Source: Symsagittifera roscoffensis (taxonomy: Eukaryota > Xenacoelomorpha > Acoela > Convolutidae). From it: a stretch of DNA of 64,000 nucleotides. The stretch's first letter is position 1. Every line of letters starts with the position of its first letter. The notes under the pieces are model-generated. The model saw only the letters and a list, made by a program, of their open reading frames with translations. It did not search any database and was not told the origin of the DNA. Location of the stretch: assembly GCF_963678635.1 (NCBI RefSeq), contig NC_087062.1:78619200-78683199 (forward strand). Direction: 5' to 3'. Positions 11,440-21,893 of the stretch are shown in pieces. The translations under genes were made by a program, and so were the position numbers.

Positions 11440-12543
11440 TATTAAAAATAATACTAATCTGAAATGAACTCTTCTTGAAATATGTGAACAAATAAAGCGA
11501 AGCAATAAAAAAGAAGCTAAATATTTTCAAGCATGGAGAAATAAACTAGTGGAAAATATGGTTCCCCAGAATGTAGGAGGACCGCCTTTAACACATTCAA
11601 TCGACCTTGACGGCCAGATGGTTGGTCTCAAAATTTCGTGTCCATAAAAACTGCTCTAAGCTTTTTGCTTCTCAGACCAAAGCACTTCTGAGTGGACAAG
11701 AGAGTACAAACAAAGCCACTAGCAACCAAATTTTGAAACATATTTGGAAAGATGCGCTATATAATATTAATTTACAGTTAATAAAGATGTTAATGTCCCA
11801 TTAATTTATTTTTAAAAATCCATTTTAAAGTTTCAAATAAACAAATATGTTTTACAAAGGTGGTTGGGATATTATGTGGACTTTTACTGCAAAAGTGTAC
11901 TTGAGGATTATTTACATTTTTCGGTTAGTTAAGTTTCATCATGCTGAGACACCAATGTCCGATCTGTAGAAAACGTGTCAATCATGCAAAAATTGACAAT
12001 AGCGACTGGTATTTCTAGTGACTTTTTTCGATAGTGACTGAATATCGACTTTAAGTGCCAAACAGCTGATTTATGATGGATTGATTGCTCACTTTAAGAC
12101 AATAAAAACTGGCTTCGTAAAAGATTTGAAAAATGTTTTCCTCTGATGTGACCTGACATGCTCTGTAAAACCACTAAAAGACACCGAAACAAAGCCATCT
12201 CCGTCAAAATGAAATTATTGATTGATATTTGATTAGTTTGCTTTTCGCTCACTGGTGAAGATGGCAAACTTGCAGATGCGGTAACACGCTTTAAAAGAGT
12301 TCATTTTTACAGCTTCACTTTAAAATGTGCCACAGAAACCATTTATCAACGCTTTTCTAACCATCGTTAATCGTGTTTTGAAAAATACGTTGCATTATAC
12401 TTGGCAACAAAAATCATAACAATTTGTTTTTAATGTTATATTTTTTGACTGCATACAGTAGTAGTAGACCTTCTGTATCATATTTTGGCCAAAGCACATT
12501 ATACCACATTTTATAATTATCAACTTTTATATTGTGTACAACA
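11440..12543. other. intergenic stretch between divergent genes
   Basis: Lies between the minus-strand B-box gene and the plus-strand exon at 12544, so promoters of both may be here, but no motif stands out. A 65-codon plus ORF at 11607-11804 has no recognisable content. Confidence 0.4.
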
Positions 12544-12693
12544 ATGGGAGACGCCATCAACTTTTCAGCTTTTGGGGGTTTAGGAGGAGTGGGCAGCATC
12601 AAGGGTCTGCTGGCTACCAAGAAACTAGCGAGACAGTTGAGACTTAAATGTGATGAGCTGCACGCCAAGGGAAAATATTACCAAGACACGTCT
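12544..12693 (+). CDS. probable first coding exon of the Tctex1 (DYNLT5-like) gene
   Basis: An ATG opens exactly 50 codons that end at a perfect donor (TCT/GTAAGT at 12694), phase 0. The exon is GC-richer than its surroundings and begins MGDAINFSAFGGLGG, followed by a basic stretch LLATKKLARQLRLK. On its own I would not recognise it. It is assigned to the Tctex1 gene because the next plus-strand exon (38440) also starts in phase 0. In addition, 50+39+100 residues give 189, close to the 179 of human DYNLT5, with the NTY/NTF motif at about the expected position. The link crosses 25.7 kb and the LTR element, so it remains an inference. It could instead start another gene. Confidence 0.5.
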
Positions 12694-12739
12694 GTAAGTC
12701 ACATATGACAAATTGCCATATATACATCAAGTGTTTTGA

Positions 12740-12880
12740 CAGAAGCGTGTCGAGGAGAGGGGGGTTGTATATTTTGATGATGAATTTTTCCTCAGGGTTA
12801 CCCTTTGGTTTTATGTTTCATCTATTTTTGGTTGACCAACCCTAAAATTGTTCTCAGAGTGAAAATATAACTTAAACTTG
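12740..12880 (+). repeat. degraded fragment of the hAT-like MITE family
   Basis: Reads like the 5' half of the element at 43512-43920: CTCAGGGTTACCCTTTGG, then CTATTTTTGGTTGACCAACC and CTAAAATTGTTCTC. The terminal repeats are not recognisable. Confidence 0.5.
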
Positions 12881-13678
12881 AGGAGAGAGCGCTTGATCAA
12901 ACTGTTTTGGTCAAAAGATGCCCTTCAACATCATTTCTGACATGTTGTCTAAAATTCAGCTGATCAATTCGCCTGTGCACGCTAAGCGATGTCTATAAAG
13001 AGGCGCTCGATAAATATTTTTGCCGGCCTTAGAAAACGATCGACAAACAATGCCAACAATTGTCGAAAAACGCCCCTACAAAACTTCCTGTGCACAACAT
13101 TATTTAAATTTAGAATAAATTCGGGGAAAAACAAACTACTTAAAATTGATTTTTTACCTAGACCGTGAAAAATCTTTTTTTTTGCAGAAATAAATATAAA
13201 AATTGCAGTACCCAATGTCAAAAAATTGTGAACAAGAGCACCTATTTGCAGGTTATGTTTATCTAAAAGCTCGGACTAATCATCGTTCTCAAAATTTTTA
13301 GATGCTACTAGCATCATCCCTAAAACCACTTCAACATAAAACCCCACTTACCCCAACACATTTCGCCGGGGTACATTTGGTGAAAAACATCTTTATCTCA
13401 GACCGCTGCAACGTCGTGTAATAGTTAAGAAACACTTAGCCAATTAAAATGCAATTAATAAGCAATTTTACGATCATGATTGTTTGTCATATTCAATATT
13501 CGGCCCATGGTTACAATCTTACCCTTAAATGGACCAAAAGAACAGTCTCCCCCTAAAATTAAATAGCAAACCCAAGCAGTAAGACCGGCATGCACTATGT
13601 TCAAATCAGATTGGCTAAAAAAACATACGCTCAACAATGTGAAATTAAAGATTTCATAAAGGTTTTGGTATCAAGTTT
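12881..13678. other. intron-like stretch, no recognised feature
   Basis: AT-rich with short chance ORFs on both strands. If the 12544 exon belongs to the Tctex1 gene this is intron 1. Confidence 0.4.
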
Positions 13679-13940
13679 TTTGAACATTTAAAAAAAATTC
13701 AAAAACATCATGTCCGGAAACTAAAAGCATTTGAGCAGTCACACTTGGAGGCAAGAGTTGCAGCCTTGAGAGTACCCTCATAGTATACAAATACAGGGTT
13801 GGGAACTTCAAATTGTTTTTGCGTTTTTTAAAATCTAAATTGTCTATATAAATCTAAATTTTGAGTTTTTTCAATTCTAAATTTGGAGGCAAGATTCGCA
13901 ATACCTGAGAGTACCATGACAACACCTTAGTTTAGAGATG
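13679..13940. repeat. module of a degenerate tandem-repeat family
   Basis: Contains the phrases GCATTTGAGCAGTCACA, TTGGAGGCAAGA, GAGAGTACC and AGGGTTGGGAACTTCAAATT. The same phrases occur in the same order in the array at 52560-53300. It ends about 40 bp before the LTR element. Confidence 0.5.
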
Positions 13941-13974
13941 GCAACATCAAACTACTGGGAGTTTTTTTTTATAT

Positions 13975-13978
13975 CGAA
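13975..13978. other. target-site duplication, left
   Basis: CGAA directly abuts the TG of the left LTR and is repeated at 34612-34615. A 4-bp duplication is usual for some Ty3/gypsy integrases. Confidence 0.85.
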
Positions 13979-14388
13979 TGAGTTAAGACTGGAGTGTATA
14001 ACTCATAGAGTAATTTCGGATAGGGTACACCGTCTGCTCGTCACGCTATCTTATTTTCGGCCGGATAGATTCGTGCAACTTCTTAGTCTAATACCGATCC
14101 TAATCTTACTCTTATACTATCTAGTCTCAGGTTGTTTAACTAGTCTCTGCTAGGCTCAATAGATCTAGGGTATACTGGTTTATTGCGGCTGCTGAAGTGC
14201 TCGGGAGAGTCCAACTAATTTCTAAGTTAAATTCAAATCTCTCTGGTGCTGAAATTACAAGTAACTTCAGCACTTACAAATAAGTGGGTTGTTAGTTAGA
14301 TGGATCATGATTGGTTAATATTAAATACTTTACATTGGTAAAACATTTAATTTATCCAATCATAAAATATAGTTTAGATCAGGTTCCA
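13979..14388 (-). repeat. 3' LTR (left copy)
   Basis: 410 bp. On the element strand it begins TGGAACCTGATC and ends CTTAACTCA, matching 34202-34611 base for base as far as I could compare. An AATAAA polyadenylation signal (complement of 14179-14184) lies in the second half. CCAAT-like boxes sit near the start. Confidence 0.95.
14179..14184 (-). promoter_or_regulatory. LTR polyadenylation signal AATAAA
   Basis: Complement of TTTATT within the 3' LTR. The same hexamer lies at the equivalent place in the 5' LTR. This is the expected poly(A) signal of the retroelement transcript. Confidence 0.5.
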
Positions 14389-14396
14389 CCCATCCG
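14389..14396 (-). other. putative polypurine tract
   Basis: On the element strand CGGATGGG immediately precedes the TG of the 3' LTR. It is purine-rich (7 of 8) but short and interrupted by a T, so it is an imperfect tract for plus-strand priming. Confidence 0.45.
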
Positions 14397-15933
14397 GGTT
14401 TTACAGAGTTTTTTAGAACAGTTCTTCTGTAATTCAAGGGTGGATGATGGACGTTGGTATTTGGCGAACATCATAATTTTCTTCCGCTTCTTCTTGTGAC
14501 AACGACAAATCAATTCTGATTTCAGAATGGTTGGCTATGTCAGGTTTTTCTGTTCTTCGGGGAGAACTTCTTTTGTGTCTGATCTAGCTTGGGAATGGCG
14601 TGGAGATTGTGCGTGGAGGGGATGCCTGGTTACTCGGATCTGTACGTATACTTGAACATCGAGGTGGTCATTGGTCTAGTTCAATGAAGTCCTTTTCTGC
14701 GAAGTCAAGTCGTACTCTAAATCCTTTGAGTTGTGATTGTGAGCGGCATATCGATTGTAGTTGGTCATTCTCTCTCGAGTGTAGTGAGGTCGTCTTGTCT
14801 TTTGATGTTCGTCCTTGGTGTTGTATTCTGATCTATATATTGCATCATGTGATTTTACATTTTATAAAACTTTTATTAGTTTAATATTTTTTAATAATGA
14901 TTTTAGTTAGTTGTTTTCACAAAAGCTTTTTGTTTTAGTTCGGTTATTTTGAAGAGTTACTCACCCTTGAGTAGCTCTTATTAAAAATAAAGGTGTGGTC
15001 ACAAAGCGTGGATGTAGCACGGTGGGTTAGGCCGGCTATAGAGCATGCTCAGGACGTCCTTCCTGGTGGGTTAGGCCAGGTGTGGGAGTATGATTTCATG
15101 CGGTTTTTGTGAGGGGTCCTGTTATGTGACAACGTTTTATGTTGGGTTTGTTGTGGTTTTACTTGTGTCTTGTTGGTTATGTACTTTTTTCAAAAAGCAA
15201 ATTGTTTGTGGTATGGGTTTGTCTTTCGACTTTTTTGTGTTTTATTATCTCTTTCTAAGACTTTGTAATAGTCTTCAAAAGAATAAATTATCCAGTTTTA
15301 AACTGGGTTAATCCGGTTTGGGTACCGTTGGTTTCCTTTTCTTAGTCATGCTGTTATTCTATGATTTGTGGTATTTAGTAAGCTGCGTTGGTTAGTTTTG
15401 TTTAGTATATGATTCCTTTCCAACCGGGTTAAAGGAAAGTTTGAAACATGTTATTATATGTTAGAGTTGTTGAGTGTGAAAACTTGAAACTGAAATTCAT
15501 TATTTTAAACAATTCTTCGTGGGCGAGCTGTGCGAGTGTGGATAGAATTTCTGTGCGAATGAATGAAAATATCAAAAGGTTAGTACTGCAATTGCATTTT
15601 ATTAATTTACTGCATAGAATTTGGAAATTTACTGCTAGTTATGGGGGAATTTTAAGATACAAATTTTCATTATAATTAGATTTACTGCTTTTGGGGGGAA
15701 AATTTTATAAATTAATTTACTGCATTGGTATTATATTTATTTAATTGTTGGTGCAAAAGTTTAATAGGGTCTTAAACAGTTTTGAAGAAGTTTGCTATTT
15801 TTTATTTGTCTTTTGTGAATTTTTCAGATGATCTAGGATGAAGGCTAAAAATCTAAAGAAAACATGAATAAAGAATGGTGAGTTTTTAATACTGTAATTA
15901 GTTAGTAATATTTACTTAATTCATACTTACCTG
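14397..15933 (-). other. 3' untranslated region of the LTR element
   Basis: About 1.5 kb between the 599-aa ORF and the 3' LTR. No minus-strand ORF of note. On the plus strand, GTGGGTTAGGCC occurs twice (about 15021 and 15066), a short direct repeat of unknown role. Plus-strand ORFs here (for example 14600-14884) have no recognisable content. Confidence 0.5.
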
Positions 15934-17733
15934 TTAGTCGTCGGGGAAAAAACCGTGGGGGAAGATGTCGTGAATTAGTTCTGAAGTTGTTAGTAGTTTA
16001 GCTAGAATGCGGATGATATTTTTAGTCTGAAGCAGTGGCCAAAGCAATTGAAGTGCCTTAATAGTGGTTAGTTCTTCAGTGCCTACTGCAAACTCATAAG
16101 GTGTGTTTTGGATTAAGTTATATAATTTGTGGTTAAATTTAGTGTTGTGGATGAATTCTAAAATTGGGATTTCTATAGGTTGTAGGAACTCGTGCGGGAT
16201 AAGGAAGGGTCGGGATTCTTCGGCGTTGAAGGTCTTGGTGATGGGGCAGAAAATGTACATTTGGGTTATGGGGTCATAATTACGAAGAATACCATGAAGG
16301 TTAGTGTCTTTAATACAATATGTGAAATTTAGGAAATACGGTGAAGTGTATTTTGAGTTGATGAATTGGAAACGATGGTGTGGTTGTCTAGAGGGTGTGT
16401 GGAGGTCAAAGTGATTTTGGATGAAACGATAGTAACTGTATGTATGTGTTTGTTTAGTGCGCAACATAATATCGTGTGAGCAGTGTAAATCTCTTTCGTG
16501 TGGTGCAAGGAAATGAAAGGTTAGTGAAAAGATTTGGAAGCGTTCTTTAAAACTTTCGTATGCTTGTGTGTTTGTTAGTGCTTCTGAAATAATGTGATCA
16601 AACTTTCGGTCGAAGATGTTTAGTGTAAATACATATGGTGTCTTGATGAAAAATTTCTCGGTGATTTGTGGATTAGCGAAGCGATCGTCGTCTAAGAATT
16701 GATCTTGGTTAGCTCTAATGATGTTGTGATCGTAGTATTCTAGTGTATATTCATTAGCTCTAGGTGCAGTGTGTATTTTTAGTGATTTTTTGTATCCAAC
16801 GTAAGTAAACTGTCTAGCGGTTAGTGGTGTAGTTAGTCGATATAGCATGTCTTTGTTTCGTTCTATATCGATGGAAGTGCTGAATAAAGGTAAGCAAAGA
16901 GGGTTAGTGAAATGATAGTATGAGGTCCAAGAGAGAGTGGGCATTAAAACGTATTCATCTACAAAGTTGCGTGTTTCGTTAGCGTCGTGAGGGGTGTTTA
17001 AAGTGTATTGTGGAAATGAGGGTAGAGTGATAGCTAAAAATTCTTTAGTGTTAGTATGCTGGGGGTGGTTGATGTATTCACGGGCTGTTCCTGGTTTTGC
17101 TGGGAAAGGATGGTTGGGGAATTTTCTTTTAAAAGTGCGGTAAGCTCTATTTGTGTTTAGTGAAGATATAGTGGATGTGGATGATGGTGTTAATGATTCA
17201 GTATAATTTGTAGAGGGTGTAGGGGGATTGGATGAATCTGTAGTGGAGGAGATTTGGTTTATGGTCGGGGTGTTAAGATGGTAGGGTTGTTGTTGGAGGG
17301 TAATAAAATTATCTAGTTCTGGGGAGATTCGGGGGGTGTCTGGAGAATGAGATGATTGGTCAGAATGGTATGAGGAGTAGGTTGGGGTAACTTGGGAAGC
17401 ATAAGAGGGTGTGGGAGTGATTGGGTCAGGGTTATTTGACAATATGGGTTGAAAAGGAGGTTGAGAAAAATTAGAAGGGTTATGAAAATTATTGGATGGG
17501 GATGGTTCTGAGTCGGCAAATTCATCGGGGGTTTCAATATTCGGGTTATTTAGCTGTGAGATGGAGTATAAAACTGAAATATGTGAGTTAGTGTCGGAAT
17601 TCATGCCTGATGTTACATTGCTAGATGGAAAATCGGGTGGCGGAAAAGCAAAAAGTGGTATGATTGGGATTGAAGAGGTAAGATTGGTTGGATGGGAATT
17701 TGATCGGTGGAGTGATCCAAGTTGGCGGCTCAT
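15934..17733 (-). CDS. 599-aa accessory ORF of the LTR element, function unknown
   Basis: The ATG at 17731-17733 overlaps the Env stop in an ATGA arrangement, suggesting translation by termination-reinitiation on the env mRNA. Residues 1 to about 200 are rich in Pro, Ser, Thr and Asn and look disordered. From about 200 (basic RAYRTFKRKFPNHPFP) to the end the protein is aromatic-rich and looks globular, with clusters of His, Tyr and Phe. No signal peptide, zinc knuckle or catalytic motif is visible, and I do not recognise it. It could be structural, regulatory or a captured host domain. The frame is intact over 600 codons in an element with matching LTRs, so it is probably expressed. Confidence 0.75.
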   Translation of the reverse strand: MSRQLGSLHRSNSHPTNLTSSIPIIPLFAFPPPDFPSSNVTSGMNSDTNSHISVLYSISQLNNPNIETPDEFADSEPSPSNNFHNPSNFSQPPFQPILSNNPDPITPTPSYASQVTPTYSSYHSDQSSHSPDTPRISPELDNFITLQQQPYHLNTPTINQISSTTDSSNPPTPSTNYTESLTPSSTSTISSLNTNRAYRTFKRKFPNHPFPAKPGTAREYINHPQHTNTKEFLAITLPSFPQYTLNTPHDANETRNFVDEYVLMPTLSWTSYYHFTNPLCLPLFSTSIDIERNKDMLYRLTTPLTARQFTYVGYKKSLKIHTAPRANEYTLEYYDHNIIRANQDQFLDDDRFANPQITEKFFIKTPYVFTLNIFDRKFDHIISEALTNTQAYESFKERFQIFSLTFHFLAPHERDLHCSHDIMLRTKQTHTYSYYRFIQNHFDLHTPSRQPHHRFQFINSKYTSPYFLNFTYCIKDTNLHGILRNYDPITQMYIFCPITKTFNAEESRPFLIPHEFLQPIEIPILEFIHNTKFNHKLYNLIQNTPYEFAVGTEELTTIKALQLLWPLLQTKNIIRILAKLLTTSELIHDIFPHGFFPDD

Positions 17734-20348
17734 CGTGGGCTAAAAAAATGATTATTTTGAGATTGAAAAGCGGTGGTATGGGGCTGTTCAATAATTTGTT
17801 CATAAGTGTTATCATCTTGTGACTGGTGTGTCATTATATGTTGGACGGGACTTTGCGATGTATTGAGTCGAAAATTTGGATTATGTGTGATTGCTAAATT
17901 TCGAAAATTTCGTGGGACTAGGGATAGTGGATGGTTATTTGGTAGGGGTGGTAATTGTGGTGCCGTTGGCTGTGTGTCGACATTGTTATGTTCTTCGTCG
18001 TATGTATTTTGTCGTGTTGTTAATTTTGTGTTATATTCTTTTATTTGTGCGTCTAAAAGAATTTTGTTTATAGATGTGGAAAAAATTCCAAAAAATCCTG
18101 CAAAAAGTATGCGTGCTACACTTGCTTGTCTGTTTACTTGTGTGTGTATAGCACATGTATTGTAGATTCCTTTTAAGAGTGAGAAAAGAAATCCAATAAA
18201 GTTAAACATTGCGTATAAAATAGTCAATTTTTCTAAGATGTAGTAGGGCCATCCTAGAAAATCAAGGATTTCATTCTTGAGTGTAACAAAGCTAAAAATG
18301 TTGATTGGTGATATATCTTGGGGACGGTATTTTTCGCCGTTTAGATATATATAATCTTTAATGTCTTTAAAATATCCGCTGTAGTCTTGCGTGTAGATAT
18401 CGGCAAAACCTGCGGTTTCTGCAAGTTTGCGTAGATTTTGGTCAATTGATTGTCTTTGTATAGTGTCCATTTGTGTTAATAATTCTTGGAATTGTTGTGT
18501 TCTAATGTGATGTTGAATATCTGATTTTGAATAGATTCCTATTGATTGTAAGTCTATATTTGGGTTTCGAGCGATAGCGCGAATGCTTTCTGGTGAAAAT
18601 TTTTTGAGTGATTGCATTAATGTGGGATATGGAGTGAGAAGGTAATATTTATTTTCATCAGGGTTTAGTTGTACTACATTGTGGCTATTTTCTGATCCAC
18701 ATGGGACTGCGGTATCCCAGAAATAGGTTCTTCGTGAAAGTGTATCCACGAAATGTACTTTATTCTTATAAAAGATAGGGATTCTTTTATAACATCGTTT
18801 ATCTTCAAAAACGTATAGTGGTGATACTTTTTTAGTACAAGTATAAAACCATAAGATGTTTCCTTCATAGTCTAAAAAATTTGATCTATTTCCAGATAAT
18901 AAGTATCCTGCATAGGGTATTTTTAATACTGCTAGTGCAAGTGATTGTAATATTTGTGTTCGTTCTAATTCGCATAGTTGGTGTAGTGTTTCTAATTCGG
19001 AGAGTGACATTTCTTGAAAAATTCGGCTAATTGTATAATCTAGTTTCATATCTAAATGAATATCATAGTGGATATTACCGAAATATGTAGTATTCATTAG
19101 TGATAATTCTTGTAAGCGTGTGCTTCTGGTGTCATAAGGTTTTAGATGTCCACCAGGTTGTCCGTTGCTTTTTTGAAAATTAACTGGTATATAGGATGTT
19201 CCTTCGTTTGGAGGATGACCTGTGGCATATGGGTCGATTTTTACTTTTCCAGTGGTCATGTCGAATCCTTTTTCATATTCAACTAATATTTCAGAGTATT
19301 GTGTTCTGTGAAGTGGATTCCTGTATTTACATGCAAGTTCTGTTTCTTGATATATTTGAAAACGTGTCAATTTATTTTCTATATTGTCTATGTTTCTAAA
19401 ATCGGAACTTAGTTTGCGTGATGGATGGACTTGTTCATAAGGAATTGATTGTATGAAATATTTTTCGTGAAATTTTATCATACGAGCGTGTATTTTTGCT
19501 ACTTGAAATGTTGTACATGTATCTTCGGGGAACCAAACAATTGTTGCTTGTGTTCTTGTTGTAGGGTCGCAATATCCTTGATCATTTTTACAAGGTAGTC
19601 GGATTCCTTGATAGATCATTGTATTATCAGATAAATCTCGTGTGAGTTGTATTTTTTCGAGTTGTATTTTCCAATCGAAAAACATTATTTCTTGGTATCC
19701 TTTATTTTTCGTGTCTGCTTTGCAGTTTGATGGGTTATTTATACCAATGTGTGGTATCCAATGTTTATCATGTAGGTCATAGGTTAATCGTCCGTGTGCG
19801 CCGTTATACGGGTATTTTTCGTCTAGTTTTATATGTCCTTGGTGTCTTTCAAGTTGTGATTGGTGTACAGAGTCTGAAAAAACTTGAAAATTAACTAATT
19901 TTCTTTGGGAGTTTTTATTTTGTGTGATGTTTAGTCTAAGTAATTCATTTTTACAATCGTCGGGATTGAGATGTAAAAGACGTTCTATATTACTTTGATA
20001 GAATGATTCATGGTCAAGTCGGTTTTTGTTTCCGTTCGAGACTTGTGAACAATGTACTTTCTTTTCGGAAAATGTTGCTGTGAATTTATAACCTGTAACT
20101 GTTGTTGCTCGGGCTTTTGAATAGAGTGTTGCTATTACATCTGTGGTTTCTATAGCTTGTGGTTCTGTTTCACATTGTGATACTTGATTTATTGCATATT
20201 TATGTAGTGTTTTTTGTTCATTTTCTTCGCAATCGTAATGTGTTACTAATAAATCTTGTGGTCCTGTACGAGGGGAAGGGTTTATGTTTTGATTTGAGGT
20301 TACTAGAAAAAAGAGTTGGAGAAAAATTAATAATTTTAGAATATACAT
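17730..20348 (-). CDS. env: Env-like membrane glycoprotein of the LTR element
   Basis: 872 residues. An N-terminal signal peptide of about 18 residues (MYILKLLIFLQLFFLVTS) precedes a Cys-containing ectodomain with spaced cysteines and several N-glycosylation sequons. Two hydrophobic segments at about 704-730 and 740-762 look like the membrane anchor and a second segment. A tail of about 110 residues rich in Asn, Gln, Pro and Thr follows. Position after pol, size and topology match the envelope proteins of env-bearing Ty3/gypsy elements, which in some cases allow cell-to-cell passage. I saw no furin site or clear fusion peptide, and the fusogen class cannot be assigned by eye. The start overlaps the end of the preceding 378-codon frame by 13 bases, and the stop overlaps the 599-aa ORF. 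Confidence 0.7.
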   Translation of the reverse strand: MYILKLLIFLQLFFLVTSNQNINPSPRTGPQDLLVTHYDCEENEQKTLHKYAINQVSQCETEPQAIETTDVIATLYSKARATTVTGYKFTATFSEKKVHCSQVSNGNKNRLDHESFYQSNIERLLHLNPDDCKNELLRLNITQNKNSQRKLVNFQVFSDSVHQSQLERHQGHIKLDEKYPYNGAHGRLTYDLHDKHWIPHIGINNPSNCKADTKNKGYQEIMFFDWKIQLEKIQLTRDLSDNTMIYQGIRLPCKNDQGYCDPTTRTQATIVWFPEDTCTTFQVAKIHARMIKFHEKYFIQSIPYEQVHPSRKLSSDFRNIDNIENKLTRFQIYQETELACKYRNPLHRTQYSEILVEYEKGFDMTTGKVKIDPYATGHPPNEGTSYIPVNFQKSNGQPGGHLKPYDTRSTRLQELSLMNTTYFGNIHYDIHLDMKLDYTISRIFQEMSLSELETLHQLCELERTQILQSLALAVLKIPYAGYLLSGNRSNFLDYEGNILWFYTCTKKVSPLYVFEDKRCYKRIPIFYKNKVHFVDTLSRRTYFWDTAVPCGSENSHNVVQLNPDENKYYLLTPYPTLMQSLKKFSPESIRAIARNPNIDLQSIGIYSKSDIQHHIRTQQFQELLTQMDTIQRQSIDQNLRKLAETAGFADIYTQDYSGYFKDIKDYIYLNGEKYRPQDISPINIFSFVTLKNEILDFLGWPYYILEKLTILYAMFNFIGFLFSLLKGIYNTCAIHTQVNRQASVARILFAGFFGIFSTSINKILLDAQIKEYNTKLTTRQNTYDEEHNNVDTQPTAPQLPPLPNNHPLSLVPRNFRNLAITHNPNFRLNTSQSPVQHIMTHQSQDDNTYEQIIEQPHTTAFQSQNNHFFSPR

Positions 20349-21472
20349 GTGTATGATAATCCTGAGTATGGGTTATAAAATGTAATGTAACCAATTGTGT
20401 TTTTGGTGTATCTGTCGTATTTATATATTACTTCAGTAGTTATAAACGGTGGTGGTAGTGATTGAGCTGTTATGTTAGGTGGATTTAATGGGTAGGGATG
20501 TTGTGTAATATTGTTTAATTTAACTGTGATTTCAAACTTTAATTGTAAACTGTTTTGTTGGAGTATTTGAATATTGTGATCACGGATATCGTTGTGAATA
20601 TCTTGGCGATATTGTAATCTATTAAGTGCCCAGTTATGAAGGCGGTTACTTTCTTGATGTTGTCCAAATAATGGTGGAGGTGCTGTGAATGTATTCCAAT
20701 CTAGTCTTAAAGGAATATTTATTGATGATTGTTCTCGATATCTCGCGTCGAGATTATTTGGAAAATTTAAGTTAAAGGGTGGTGGTGAAAATTGGCTTAT
20801 TGATGGTGTTGATGGTAGTGATAATGTTTCTGGTAGTGATGAGGATGTTGTTTTCTCCGTAGAAATATCTATGGGGTCATTGACTAAATTTGGTTCACCT
20901 TGTGTGAATGAATGTGTAGTCCAATATGGCAGTCGTGATGTTAGGTTTGGGGGGTTAAAGGGATTTTCACGTATTTGTTCAGATGTTGGTGTTGAACCTA
21001 AGTAGTCTGAGGGTAGACTTGAAGTGCTTCGTTGTGAAAAAAGTGTAGGAGTTTCTGGTGTGATACCAGTGGTGTTTTCTGGAGTGGTTTGTGATGGGGA
21101 TTGAGGTATATCAAAATGAACTCGGGGAGTTTGAAAATTTCTGTTTCGTCGAGGATGTATAATTTGTCTATTTATTTCTGTTGTGTTTTGGTTTTGACTA
21201 AGGTTTCGTATTCTACTTAGTTCTTGTGGTAGTGTTGGGTAAAGATTATATGTTGGTTCACTTAGGGATGCTTGTCGTTGAACTGGTTCTAGTGGTTCAG
21301 ATAAACGAGCGTGCCGTTCTTCAAAAGTGTATGGATTGTCTTGAAAAGAAATTCGTGTAGAAGTTTGAGGATTTTGAGTAGTTGAAGGTGGTGTTGGATT
21401 ATCTTGGGATGATGTCGGTGAAGACTGATTCTGTGACTGTTGGGTAGCAATTTTTGATGGATTTTTGAATTG
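20336..21472 (-). CDS. 378-codon open frame without ATG, LTR element
   Basis: The frame is open from just after a TAA (21473-21475) to a TAA at 20336-20338, inside the first codons of env. It contains no Met, so it must be reached by splicing, recoding or a non-AUG start. The first part is rich in Pro, Thr, Ser and Gln. The last third is less repetitive, with RLDWNTFTAPPPLFGQHQE and later FEITVKLNNITQHPYP. Many AG dinucleotides after pyrimidines near 21430-21445 could be splice acceptors. Codon use is A-rich like gag-pol, and the frame is unbroken over 1.1 kb, so I regard it as coding. Function unknown. Confidence 0.6.
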   Translation of the reverse strand, partial: QFKNPSKIATQQSQNQSSPTSSQDNPTPPSTTQNPQTSTRISFQDNPYTFEERHARLSEPLEPVQRQASLSEPTYNLYPTLPQELSRIRNLSQNQNTTEINRQIIHPRRNRNFQTPRVHFDIPQSPSQTTPENTTGITPETPTLFSQRSTSSLPSDYLGSTPTSEQIRENPFNPPNLTSRLPYWTTHSFTQGEPNLVNDPIDISTEKTTSSSLPETLSLPSTPSISQFSPPPFNLNFPNNLDARYREQSSINIPLRLDWNTFTAPPPLFGQHQESNRLHNWALNRLQYRQDIHNDIRDHNIQILQQNSLQLKFEITVKLNNITQHPYPLNPPNITAQSLPPPFITTEVIYKYDRYTKNTIGYITFYNPYSGLSYTCIF

Positions 21473-21477
21473 TTACT

Positions 21478-21666
21478 TTAGTGGGAAGGTTTATGTTTAT
21501 TATAATATTCTTCCAAAAAAATAATTAGAAAAATTGTTGCTAGGGCAAATGTGATGATTGCTTTCTTTATACATTTACATATGGTCAAAATGAGGGATGA
21601 TAAAAATGTTATGAAAATTACAAACAATAAAAAAATATCAGTTCTACTGAAAATTGTTCGTATCAT
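21478..21666 (-). CDS. 62-aa hydrophobic ORF of the LTR element
   Basis: Starts at an ATG overlapping the previous ORF's stop (ATGA at 21663-21666). Two hydrophobic stretches, roughly residues 10-30 and 36-52, flank a short Cys/Lys segment (CKCIKK), so it looks like a small two-pass membrane protein. No family recognised. It may belong to the spliced 3' mRNA. Confidence 0.45.
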   Translation of the reverse strand: MIRTIFSRTDIFLLFVIFITFLSSLILTICKCIKKAIITFALATIFLIIFLEEYYNKHKPSH

Positions 21667-21893
21667 TTAGACAAGTTGTTAAAATCGTACCTGTGGATAT
21701 ATTCAAGGGTTTTGGAAAGTTGGAGGAATAGTTCGAGTATTGTGTAGAAAATTAAAAAAATGTTACAAAAAATGATTAAGATTATTAGGAAAGATTCAAG
21801 TATATCAAAAAGAAATATTATAAAAGCTTCAAGTATTGAAAAAAAATGTTTAAAATTTATAAGTATTTGAGCGACTGTTTGAGAGAAAAGCAT
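21663..21893 (-). CDS. 76-aa hydrophobic ORF of the LTR element
   Basis: The ATG directly follows a TAA (TAAATG, 21891-21896) that closes an upstream ATG-less frame. The middle 40 residues are almost wholly Ile, Leu and Phe, and the tail is polar. It is a candidate single- or double-pass membrane peptide. Its 4-base overlap with the next ORF suggests coupled translation. Confidence 0.45.
   Translation of the reverse strand: MLFSQTVAQILINFKHFFSILEAFIIFLFDILESFLIILIIFCNIFLIFYTILELFLQLSKTLEYIHRYDFNNLSK

Noticed and set aside
11440-11505. The 22 codons before MDLAET in the B-box ORF
   Set aside because: A splice acceptor lies between them and the second Met, so they are probably intron.
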